A DNA stretch of 49,097 nucleotides from contig CAZAXX010000007.1 in the NCBI GenBank assembly GCA_964489265.1, positions 1 through 49,097 on the forward strand. The letters are read 5' to 3'. The DNA comes from CAYRUP01 sp964489265. Its GTDB lineage: Bacteria > Pseudomonadota > Gammaproteobacteria > DSM-16500. Of this stretch, positions 41,943-49,097 are shown in pieces. The notes beneath the pieces were generated by a model, which had not been told where the DNA came from, did no database searches, and was given only the letters and a program-made list of their open reading frames with translations. A program made the position numbers and the translations under genes. Position 1 is the stretch's first letter, and the number at the start of each line of letters is the position of its first letter.

Positions 41943-42989
41943 ATGCCTCTCGATAATCTCCAACAAGAATCAGCGGATTGGCGCAAGACAATCCGCAGTA
42001 ACAGCCGAAAAACGTATTTTGTCATCGGCGCATTTATTTTGATTTATGCGATGATCGGCATGTTAGTTGACATGTTTCTTTATGCTGAGCGTTACGGACA
42101 GCAAATCAGTCTGCCTGATATTTTTCAGGCACTGATCTCGTTCCAAATTTTTCCGATGGCCACCATCATCATGTTAATCGTGGCCGCTGTTTCACTTTTA
42201 ATTACATTCAGTTTTCACGACAAACTCATGCTGCTTGGCACGGAATATCGTGAAATCACACCGACCACCGCAGCCAATGTCACCGAGCAACAGTTATATA
42301 ATGTCGTAGAAGAAATGAAAATTGCAGCCGGTTTGCGTTTCATGCCACGCGTTTATTTGATTGAAGCCGATTATATGAATGCGTTTGCCAGCGGTTACAG
42401 CGAAAAGTCAGCAATGGTTGCCATTACGCGTGGCTTGATTCAAAAATTAGATCGCAGTGAATTGCAAGCTGTGATGGCGCATGAATTAAGCCATATTCGT
42501 CACATGGATATCAAGCTTACGTTGATGGCATCTGTGTTGGCAAACTTAACCGTTATGGTATTAGATATCTTTTTTTATAACGCACTTTTTTCGCGACGTA
42601 GCAATTCAGAAAATCGTTCGGGAAATGCATTACTGACGATTATTATCATTTTGCGTTACGTGATTCCTGTTATTAATATTTTATTGTTGCTTTATCTCAG
42701 TCGTACACGCGAATTTATGGCGGATGCGGGATCAGTGCAATTGGTTCGTGATAATCATCCACTGGCATCAGCTTTGCTTAAAATTAACAGTGATCACGAA
42801 GCAAATATAGCAACCTACGGGCAGCAATATCAGCAAACGCCACATGAAAACGTCAGACGCGAAGCTTATATATTTGATCCCATCCAGGCAGGAATTGAGC
42901 GCACTGGCTCACTTTCCGATTTGTTTTCCACTCACCCTGCTCTCAAGGATCGCTTAGCTGCGCTAGGTTTCAAATATGATCAAAAGTAA
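41943..42989 (+). CDS. htpX: HtpX-type M48 zinc metalloprotease
   Basis: 348 residues from the ATG at 41943 (ribosome site GGAAAA), rather than from an upstream in-frame start at 41817 that would run through the palindromic repeat. Two N-terminal transmembrane helices (YFVIGAFILIYAMIGMLVDM, MATIIMLIVAAVSLLITF) are followed by the catalytic helix VMAHELSHIRHMD (His180-Glu-x-x-His184) and SRTREFMADAGS with the third zinc ligand. Two more hydrophobic helices flank the middle. HtpX degrades damaged inner-membrane proteins. It follows lemA and overlaps hemH by 14 bases. Confidence 0.95.
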   Translation: MPLDNLQQESADWRKTIRSNSRKTYFVIGAFILIYAMIGMLVDMFLYAERYGQQISLPDIFQALISFQIFPMATIIMLIVAAVSLLITFSFHDKLMLLGTEYREITPTTAANVTEQQLYNVVEEMKIAAGLRFMPRVYLIEADYMNAFASGYSEKSAMVAITRGLIQKLDRSELQAVMAHELSHIRHMDIKLTLMASVLANLTVMVLDIFFYNALFSRRSNSENRSGNALLTIIIILRYVIPVINILLLLYLSRTREFMADAGSVQLVRDNHPLASALLKINSDHEANIATYGQQYQQTPHENVRREAYIFDPIQAGIERTGSLSDLFSTHPALKDRLAALGFKYDQK

Positions 42990-43929
42990 AATTGGCGTTT
43001 TGCTCTGTAATATTGGCACGCCTGATGAACCAACACCACAAGCGGTAAAACGTTATCTAAAAGAATTTTTATCGGATCGACGCGTTGTGGAAATTCCGCG
43101 TCTTGTTTGGTGGCCAATATTGCATGGATTGATTCTGCAGACGCGCCCTAAAAAATCAGCAAAGTTATATCAAAAAATCTGGACTGAACAAGGCTCTCCT
43201 CTTTTATATTATTCGCGTAAAATTGCTGAATCATTAGAAAAGAATTTAAATATGCCTGTTGCATTAGGCATGCATTATGGAAATCCATCGATTAAAAGCG
43301 CGCTGGAAGAATTGCGAAACAAAGATGTCACTAAAATTTTAATATTTCCTCTTTATCCGCAATACTCGGCAACAACGACTGCGTCGACATTTGATATCGT
43401 TGCCAATGCATTAAAAAAATGGCGAAATCTCCCGGAAATTCGCATGATTTATGATTATGCAGATAATCCTCTTTATATCAAAGCAATCAGTCAATCAATC
43501 CAATTGACGAATCAAGAGCGATTACTCTTTTCATTTCACGGAATTCCAAAGCGTTATATCACCGCTGGTGATCCTTATGAAGAACGTTGTAAAACCACGG
43601 TGCAACTGATTGCAGCTGAATTGCAATTAACACCAGATGATTATTTAATTTCATTCCAATCTCGCTTGGGAAAAGCAGAATGGCTGCGCCCCTATACCGA
43701 CAAGACATTACAAACGCTTCCGCGAAAAAAAATTACCAACGTTAAAGTTGTATGCCCTGGATTTGCTGTCGATTGCTTAGAGACGCTGGACGAGATTGCG
43801 ATCTTAGGTAAAAAACAATTTTTAGAAAATGGTGGCGAAAAATTTACGTATATTTCTGCTTTAAATGACAGCCAAAATCATATTGATGCATTGATGGGAA
43901 TTATTAAATTACATATTGCAAATTGGTAA
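42976..43929 (+). CDS. hemH: Ferrochelatase, last step of haem b synthesis
   Basis: 317 residues, typical length. KIGVLLCNIGTPDEPTPQAVKRYLKEFLSDRRVVEIP is the family opening; LFSFHGIPKRYI contains the conserved His of the metal-insertion site, and FQSRLGKAEWLRPYTDKTL and VVCPGFAVDCLETLDEI carry the late conserved Arg, Trp and the D-C-L-E-T-L-x-E-I motif. It inserts Fe2+ into protoporphyrin IX. The 14-base overlap with htpX indicates translational coupling. A copy of the dispersed GGATCCCGCGG repeat starts 21 bases after its stop. Confidence 0.97.
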   Translation: MIKSKIGVLLCNIGTPDEPTPQAVKRYLKEFLSDRRVVEIPRLVWWPILHGLILQTRPKKSAKLYQKIWTEQGSPLLYYSRKIAESLEKNLNMPVALGMHYGNPSIKSALEELRNKDVTKILIFPLYPQYSATTTASTFDIVANALKKWRNLPEIRMIYDYADNPLYIKAISQSIQLTNQERLLFSFHGIPKRYITAGDPYEERCKTTVQLIAAELQLTPDDYLISFQSRLGKAEWLRPYTDKTLQTLPRKKITNVKVVCPGFAVDCLETLDEIAILGKKQFLENGGEKFTYISALNDSQNHIDALMGIIKLHIANW

Positions 43930-43949
43930 ATACTTCGTGCTAAGATATT

Positions 43950-43980
43950 CTGGATCCCGCGGACAAGCCGCGGGACGTAG
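43950..43980. repeat. Second, partial copy of the GGATCCCGCGGACAAGCCGCGG repeat
   Basis: This 31-base stretch matches the right half of the 12546-12599 element at 29 or more positions (CGCGG-GA-CGTAG against CGCGG-AA-CGTAG). It lies between hemH and the PagL-like gene and could act as a boundary hairpin. Confidence 0.75.
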
Positions 43981-44024
43981 TGAAGAGAGATCGTGTAATT
44001 TGTTACTCTAGTTTTGTGTTAAGG

Positions 44025-44627
44025 ATGACACTCTTGAGAATTTGGTCTTCGTTAATTGGCATTAGTTTGTGTGCTCTGGTTTCAACTGTATTTGCCGATA
44101 TCCCAAGAGGAGGTTTAGCGTTATCCGCCCCTCTCGTTGCTAAAGATCCTAAAAATTTACGCGGTTACCAGATCGCAGCCTGGTATCAACCCAAAGCACT
44201 TATCTGGAACCAGGTGCGGATTTATTTTAATGTTTCCGCAGCGCATTGGTGGGTCGGAAATTCAAACCACTTTTATAATGTTTTTGCAGGTCATTGGTGG
44301 ACGACCACTTCAAATCGTAATCATAGTCTGAATATTTATGCCGTCTCACCTATTTTGCGATATTATTTTTTGCGGCAACATTCTTTTTCACCCTTTTTAA
44401 ATTTTGGAATTGGTTTATCTTATTTATCAAGAACCCGTTTGGGCAGAAACAATTTAGGCATGCATTTTGCTTTCCAGGATCAGTTCGGTCTGGGCGCGAC
44501 TTTTGGTAAGCGTCAAGAGCTCTCTGTGATATTGAGCGCCTTGCATTATTCTAATGGTTCTTTGTGTGCTAAAAATGCAGGTATCACAGTGCCCATTGAG
44601 ATTACTGTGGAATATGGTTTTGCCTAG
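44025..44627 (+). CDS. Lipid A 3-O-deacylase, PagL family (outer-membrane barrel)
   Basis: 200 residues from the ATG at 44025. AAGGA lies immediately before it, so the true start could instead be the in-frame TTG at 44034 at better spacing; the upstream frame starting with GTG at 43980 lies in a repeat. Residues 1-24 form a signal peptide. The mature ~175 residues alternate as outer-membrane beta strands (SFSPFLNFGIGLSYLS, MHFAFQDQFGLGATFG). The end has LSALHYSNGSLCAKNAGI with His174 and Ser176, matching the PagL H-x-S motif, and Glu192 as the possible third residue. It would remove an acyl chain from lipid A in the outer membrane and reduce its recognition by host TLR4. Confidence 0.8.
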   Translation: MTLLRIWSSLIGISLCALVSTVFADIPRGGLALSAPLVAKDPKNLRGYQIAAWYQPKALIWNQVRIYFNVSAAHWWVGNSNHFYNVFAGHWWTTTSNRNHSLNIYAVSPILRYYFLRQHSFSPFLNFGIGLSYLSRTRLGRNNLGMHFAFQDQFGLGATFGKRQELSVILSALHYSNGSLCAKNAGITVPIEITVEYGFA

Positions 44628-44671
44628 CTAATCGGAGTAGAATTCATTAGCAAATAAATAAATAGGTCATC

Positions 44672-46579
44672 ATGCGTAAACGTATTGCAATTAAAGATCA
44701 TGTCCAGGAAATTCATCTGATTAGTCAGCGTTGTATCACCGTTTTGGTGATCATGCTGATATTGGTTGGTCTGTTGATTGCGCGTTTTGCTAATTTGCAG
44801 CTGGCTAATCATGCCCATTTCACTACGCTTTCACAAAAAAACTGGCTTGATCTTGTTCCGATAGAACCGACTCGTGGCTTAATTTACGATCGCAACGGTG
44901 TGTTACTCGCCGAAAATGTGCCGGTATTCAGCTTGGATGTGATTCCTTCGAAAGTGACCAGCATGCCGAAGACGCTCGCGGAAATCGCAAAAATTATTCC
45001 TATTTCGGATAATGATATCGTGCAATTTCAGCGGCAGCTAAAACAACATCGACGTTTTGACGAAGTTACTTTGAAATTGCGCCTATCGGAAGATGAAGTG
45101 GCCCGTTTCTCTGAAAATCAGTATCGTTTCCCAGGCGTGTTGGTGAAGGCGCATTTGTTACGACATTATCCCTTCGTCAACAGTTTAAGCCATGTTTTAG
45201 GCTATGTCGGGCGAATCAATATTGATGAATTAAAAGATATTGATCCTATCAATTACAGTGCAACTAATTATATTGGTAAATTAGGCATTGAAAAATATTA
45301 TGAAGAAGAATTACATGGCACGGTCGGCTATGAGCAAGCTGAGAATGATGCCAGTGGTGAAGCAGTTCGTGTATTAAATCGAATTAAGCCGCAACCTGGC
45401 AAAAATCTTTATCTGACGATTGATAGCAAATTACAAGCGGCAGCAGAACAAGCGCTCGCAGGTCACCGAGGTGCTGTGATTGCAATTCAGCCTAGCACCG
45501 GACAAATCCTCGCGCTGGTGAGTGAGCCCACCTATGATCCTAATATGTTTGTTGAAGGAATCTCAAATCAGGATTTTCAAAAGTTACAGCAATCCACGGA
45601 TAAACCACTTTATAATCGCGCGTTGCGAGGCTTGTATCCATTTGGTTCGACGATTAAACCATTCCTTGCGCTGGGAGGATTAGATTTTGGCGTTTCACCT
45701 TACTTCACTATTTTTGATCCTGGCTGGTATAAATTAAACGAAAGTAGTCATGTATTCCATGATTGGAAACGAGGTGGTCATGGTACAGTGAATATCTCAA
45801 AAGCAGTCATTAGTTCATGCGACACCTATTTTTTTGATCTCGCGCACAAAATGGGGATACAACGTATTGATCACATACTGCAAAAATTTGGTTTTGGTGA
45901 ATTATCCGGCATTGATATGGGTGAAGAATTACCCGGTGTTGTTGCATCACCTGCCTGGAAGCGTCGCGTCAAAGGCGCTGCATGGTATGAAGGCGACACA
46001 TTAAATTCCGGTATTGGCCAAGGATTTATGCAGACGACAACGTTACAGCTGGCAGCTGGTGTGGCCACGATTGCAAATCATGGTGTGCGTTATATACCGC
46101 ATCTTTTGCTTGCGCAGCAAGAACGCGGAAAAAAAGTTGAGATACAAACGCCCTCAGTTGCCGAACCTGTTAAGTTAAATGATCCATCTTATTGGAATAT
46201 CATTATTAATGCGATGGAAGCGGTGGTTACCGCACAAGTGACTAGTTATCATTTTGGTAAAATCGGCCCTTACACAGTCGCAGCAAAAACGGGTACAGCA
46301 CAAAATCACTCGATCAAACATTACAACGTGAATGAAAGTCACGAGGATCAAAGTAAGTTGCCTGAAAAATTACGTGACAATACCTTGTTTATTGCATTTG
46401 CACCCGTAGAAAACCCACAAATTGCAATCGCTGTCATGGTTGAAAACGATGAGACGGCAGGCTCGGTTGCACGTAAAATTTTAGATTATTATTTAATTGG
46501 CCCATTGCCAGTGACCATTCCATTAAGACCAACCGTTATCAATCAATCCCGGGAGACGACCCCGCATGTCATTCACTAG
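44672..46579 (+). CDS. mrdA: Penicillin-binding protein 2, elongasome transpeptidase
   Basis: 635 residues, normal for the family. One N-terminal membrane helix (CITVLVIMLILVGLLIARF) is followed by the non-catalytic part (EPTRGLIYDRNGVLLAENVP) and the transpeptidase domain. Active-site motifs are visible: Ser326-x-x-Lys329 in FGSTIKPF, SSCDTYF as S-x-[NC]-like, and KTGTAQ. PBP2 cross-links lateral-wall peptidoglycan together with its SEDS partner RodA. The rodA gene overlaps its end by 14 bases. Confidence 0.97.
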   Translation: MRKRIAIKDHVQEIHLISQRCITVLVIMLILVGLLIARFANLQLANHAHFTTLSQKNWLDLVPIEPTRGLIYDRNGVLLAENVPVFSLDVIPSKVTSMPKTLAEIAKIIPISDNDIVQFQRQLKQHRRFDEVTLKLRLSEDEVARFSENQYRFPGVLVKAHLLRHYPFVNSLSHVLGYVGRINIDELKDIDPINYSATNYIGKLGIEKYYEEELHGTVGYEQAENDASGEAVRVLNRIKPQPGKNLYLTIDSKLQAAAEQALAGHRGAVIAIQPSTGQILALVSEPTYDPNMFVEGISNQDFQKLQQSTDKPLYNRALRGLYPFGSTIKPFLALGGLDFGVSPYFTIFDPGWYKLNESSHVFHDWKRGGHGTVNISKAVISSCDTYFFDLAHKMGIQRIDHILQKFGFGELSGIDMGEELPGVVASPAWKRRVKGAAWYEGDTLNSGIGQGFMQTTTLQLAAGVATIANHGVRYIPHLLLAQQERGKKVEIQTPSVAEPVKLNDPSYWNIIINAMEAVVTAQVTSYHFGKIGPYTVAAKTGTAQNHSIKHYNVNESHEDQSKLPEKLRDNTLFIAFAPVENPQIAIAVMVENDETAGSVARKILDYYLIGPLPVTIPLRPTVINQSRETTPHVIH

Positions 46580-47708
46580 TGCCATGAAAAACAAATGGAC
46601 TAAACCCGAGAGCAGTTCGGGATACCGTTCTTTTTGGCAATATATCCATATTGATGTTCCGCTGCTGTTCTGCATTTTATTATTAATCATGCTGGGTCTG
46701 GTTATTTTATATAGCGCAAGCAGCCAGAACATGTCGGTAGTCGAACAACAAATTTTGCGAATTGGATTATCGTTTGTAGTGATGCTGGTATTTGCCCAAA
46801 TTCCTCCGACGACATATCAACGCTGGGCGTTCTTAGTTTACATAACAGGACTTATTTTACTTATTGCTGTGCTGGCGGTCGGTCATGTTGGCAAAGGCGC
46901 GGGTCGTTGGCTTAATTTAGGTTTTATTCGTTTTCAACCTTCTGAAATGATGAAGCTGGCGATCCCTATGTTTTTAGCATGGCACTATCACAGAATTCAT
47001 TTGCCTCTGACTTTCAGAACGATTTTATTTTCAGCCGTTATTATTTTAGTGCCTGCTCTTCTCACGGCAAAACAACCCGATTTGAGTACCGCTATTTTAT
47101 TAGTTATCAGCGGTGGAAGCGTGTTGTTGCTCGCGGGACTCAGTTGGTATTTGATTGGTACCTTGCTGGGTTTATTCGCATTAGCAGCACCCATGATTTG
47201 GTATGTACTTTATGACTATCAAAAACAACGCGTACTCACATTTTTAAATCCAGAACGTGATCCACTCGGAGCAGGTTATCACATTATTCAATCCAAAATT
47301 GCCATTGGTTCTGGCGGTTGGTTCGGTAAAGGCTGGTTGAATGGAACGCAATCTCACTTACATTTTTTACCAGAACATTCTACCGATTTTATTTTTGCAG
47401 TATGCGGTGAAGAGTTTGGTTTCATTGGTAGCGTGATTTTAGTCATTCTATTTATGGCAATTATTTTGCGCGGACTTTATATTACTATCAAAGCACAAGA
47501 CACTTTTTCGAGATTGTTGGCAGGCAGTTTAACACTTACATTTTTTGTTTCATTTTTTATTAATATGGGCATGGTGACTGGCATCTTGCCTGTGATGGGA
47601 TTGCCACTACCTTTGGTCAGTTATGGTGGTTCTTCCATGATAACCTTGATGGCAAGTTTCGGTATTTTGATGTCCATCCAGACACACAGAAAATTATTAA
47701 CCACTTAA
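46566..47708 (+). CDS. mrdB: SEDS-family glycosyltransferase RodA
   Basis: 380 residues with 10 predicted transmembrane helices. GKGAGRWLNLGFIRFQPSEMMKLAIP is the conserved SEDS region, DLSTAILLVISGG and YQKQRVLTFLNPERDPLGAGYHIIQS follow, and GLPLPLVSYGGSSM is the C-terminal SEDS signature. RodA polymerises lipid II in the elongasome together with PBP2 (mrdA upstream, overlapping by 14 bases). Another Met 6 codons in is a possible alternative start. Confidence 0.97.
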   Translation: MSFTSAMKNKWTKPESSSGYRSFWQYIHIDVPLLFCILLLIMLGLVILYSASSQNMSVVEQQILRIGLSFVVMLVFAQIPPTTYQRWAFLVYITGLILLIAVLAVGHVGKGAGRWLNLGFIRFQPSEMMKLAIPMFLAWHYHRIHLPLTFRTILFSAVIILVPALLTAKQPDLSTAILLVISGGSVLLLAGLSWYLIGTLLGLFALAAPMIWYVLYDYQKQRVLTFLNPERDPLGAGYHIIQSKIAIGSGGWFGKGWLNGTQSHLHFLPEHSTDFIFAVCGEEFGFIGSVILVILFMAIILRGLYITIKAQDTFSRLLAGSLTLTFFVSFFINMGMVTGILPVMGLPLPLVSYGGSSMITLMASFGILMSIQTHRKLLTT

Positions 47709-47721
47709 CTATGGATTGAAA

Positions 47722-48672
47722 ATGCTGATTCGATATTTCATTTTGCTTTGGGTATCTTTGCTTTGCTCGCATGTCGCTATTGCGGACGAGAAATTTTCCG
47801 ATAGACCCGATGTAAAACGATTTATTCGCAAAATGGCTCAGAAACATCATTTTATTGCATCTGAATTATCAGCTCTTTTTAGCACGGTAACAATACGCCC
47901 CGCCGTCATGAAAAGTATCAAAGCACCACTGGAACAAAAACCCTGGTACACCTATCAAATGTTATTCGTGAATGAATGGCGAGTGCGCCAAGGTGTGGAA
48001 TTTTGGAAAAAATATCGTGAGACGTTAACACGAGCAGAAAAACAATATGGCGTACCTGCCAGCATTATTGTCGCAACCATTGGTATCGAAACAAGATATG
48101 GTACCAATACAGGCGACTATCGGGTGATCGATGCCTTATCTAACATCGCGTTTAGTGATTCACCGCGCGCCGGATTTTTTCGTAGTGAGTTAGAACAATT
48201 CTTGCTATTAGCACGTGAACAACACCTTAATCCTCTGAAAGTAAAAGGCTCTTATGCAGGCGCTATTGGTCAGCCACAATTTATGCCGAGTAGCTACCGA
48301 CAGTATGCGGTTAATTTCTCTGGCGGGACAAAAATTGACCTATCCAATAATGAAGTCGATGTGATTGGCAGTATTGCCAATTATTATCAAAAACATGGGT
48401 GGAAAACGCATCAGCCGGTCGCTTTAAAAACAGATCTAAAAGGCAAAAATATCCAAACTATTGTCGATCCGGCAGGTTATGGGATACAATCATTGCGCAA
48501 TCAAAAGACAAAATTGATTGAGTTACAAGGCTACTTTGGTAGAGAATATTGGCTAGGTTATCCTAATTTTGATGTCATCAAGCGCTACAACCCGAGTGAT
48601 TTATATGCGATGGCGGTTTATCAACTGAGTTATTATATTTCAATGTTAAAAGGAAAGACCGATAATGCATAA
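47722..48672 (+). CDS. mltB: Lytic murein transglycosylase B
   Basis: 316 residues from the ATG at 47722, 13 bases after rodA. Residues 1-23 form a signal peptide (IRYFILLWVSLLCSHVAIA); no lipobox Cys is evident, so it is a periplasmic form. The catalytic Glu is Glu123 in IVATIGIETRYGTNTGDYRV, followed by GSYAGAIGQPQFMPSSYRQYAV and NFSGGTKIDL, all typical of MltB. It cleaves peptidoglycan glycan strands to 1,6-anhydro-muropeptides. Its last 8 bases overlap rlpA. Confidence 0.95.
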   Translation: MLIRYFILLWVSLLCSHVAIADEKFSDRPDVKRFIRKMAQKHHFIASELSALFSTVTIRPAVMKSIKAPLEQKPWYTYQMLFVNEWRVRQGVEFWKKYRETLTRAEKQYGVPASIIVATIGIETRYGTNTGDYRVIDALSNIAFSDSPRAGFFRSELEQFLLLAREQHLNPLKVKGSYAGAIGQPQFMPSSYRQYAVNFSGGTKIDLSNNEVDVIGSIANYYQKHGWKTHQPVALKTDLKGKNIQTIVDPAGYGIQSLRNQKTKLIELQGYFGREYWLGYPNFDVIKRYNPSDLYAMAVYQLSYYISMLKGKTDNA

Positions 48673-49097
48673 AATAAAGTTACGATCCATGTTGAATCTT
48701 CTTTTAATTGTCGTATTGTTAGGGCTCTCTGCTTGTTCCACGGTTAGAAAAGATGGTCCTCCTTCTTATAATGTAGACGTATCCAACATTAAGGATGCAA
48801 CACCCAAAGTCGAAGCGCGGAGTAAATATGGCAATCTTGCTTCTTATCGGGTGTTTGGAAAAACGTACCATGTCATGACGACAAGTAAAAATTATGAAGA
48901 ACAAGGCGTTGCTTCCTGGTATGGCACAAAATTCCATGCCCAACGGACTTCGAGCGGCGAACGTTACAACATGTTAGCAATGACAGCCGCGCACAAAACA
49001 TTGCCGTTACCGACCTATGTCCAAGTCACTAATTTGCGTAATGGTAAAAAAATTATTGTGAAGGTAAATGATCGCGGACCTTTTGAAGCTAATCGAA
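48665..49097 (+). CDS. rlpA: RlpA, septal lytic transglycosylase lipoprotein (3' end outside window)
   Basis: The ATG at 48665 overlaps the mltB stop and opens a frame that runs to the end of the window (144 codons visible). The signal peptide ends in the lipobox LLGLSAC (Cys at about residue 25), so the protein is an outer-membrane lipoprotein. The body reads EEQGVASWYGTKFHAQRTSSGE then NDRGPF, the RlpA double-psi beta-barrel signature. RlpA cleaves glycan strands lacking stem peptides. The order mrdA-mrdB-mltB-rlpA is a conserved cell-shape cluster; the C-terminal SPOR domain, if present, would be outside the window. Confidence 0.93.
   Translation, partial: MHKIKLRSMLNLLLIVVLLGLSACSTVRKDGPPSYNVDVSNIKDATPKVEARSKYGNLASYRVFGKTYHVMTTSKNYEEQGVASWYGTKFHAQRTSSGERYNMLAMTAAHKTLPLPTYVQVTNLRNGKKIIVKVNDRGPFEANR

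Overview
The window reads as one AT-rich chromosomal stretch of a gammaproteobacterium, most likely in or near the Legionellales (Coxiella/Legionella/Aquicella-like). I infer this from the mix of ordinary gammaproteobacterial genes (recQ end, htpG, ald, hemH, lemA-htpX, mrdA-mrdB-mltB-rlpA) with many interspersed orphan proteins that look like host-directed effectors: an ankyrin protein, helical solenoid proteins and a protein with a ubiquitin-interacting motif. The lineage rests on recalled gene content only; no rRNA or tRNA gene was found.

Layout. 1-2.2 kb: 3' part of recQ, two small exported proteins, a patch of dispersed repeats and an orphan protein whose last codons come from the repeat. 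2.3-4.1 kb: a tight SRPBCC / MarR / methyltransferase operon behind a good promoter. 4.4-7.9 kb: three accessory proteins ending with a 675-aa ankyrin protein whose N-terminal half carries a C58-like Cys/His pattern. 7.9-10.5 kb: an exported NTF2-like protein, a divergent HxlR regulator with a likely operator, a GIY-YIG protein and an NDH-2 dehydrogenase. 10.6-25.6 kb: an accessory-rich zone. It holds an alpha/beta hydrolase, several unrecognised helical proteins, a DUF2339 membrane protein, a choline-kinase-like protein, a MATE exporter, an NAD-dependent epimerase, an LD-carboxypeptidase, a 658-aa protein with 30-residue C-terminal repeats, and the UIM protein. 25.6-33.9 kb (all minus strand): amino-acid catabolism (threonine dehydratase/serine racemase type, D-serine/D-threonine deaminase type, M17 aminopeptidase, alanine dehydrogenase), then htpG and a small exported protein. 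34.0-40.5 kb: a DUF255 thioredoxin-like protein, a 1134-aa multidomain flavin/Fe-S oxidoreductase and a coiled-coil orphan. 40.6-49.1 kb: an O-methyltransferase, lemA-htpX-hemH, a PagL-like lipid A deacylase, and the cell-elongation cluster mrdA-mrdB-mltB-rlpA, with rlpA cut by the window end.

How the parts may work together. The right end is a conserved envelope block (elongasome synthase and SEDS partner, lytic transglycosylase, RlpA), next to membrane quality control (LemA/HtpX), haem synthesis and lipid A remodelling. The 25.6-31.4 kb block would turn peptides, serine, threonine and alanine into keto acids, which suits an amino-acid-fed intracellular bacterium. The accessory genes are mostly single units between housekeeping genes, as expected of effectors scattered over the chromosome.

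No CRISPR array, transposase, integrase or attachment site was seen, and no gene-free stretch exceeds 300 bases. The largest gaps (4099-4373, 24190-24463, 28669-28911) hold only the terminator, promoter and palindrome listed. All functions are from reading the sequence and recalled family knowledge; no database search was made.
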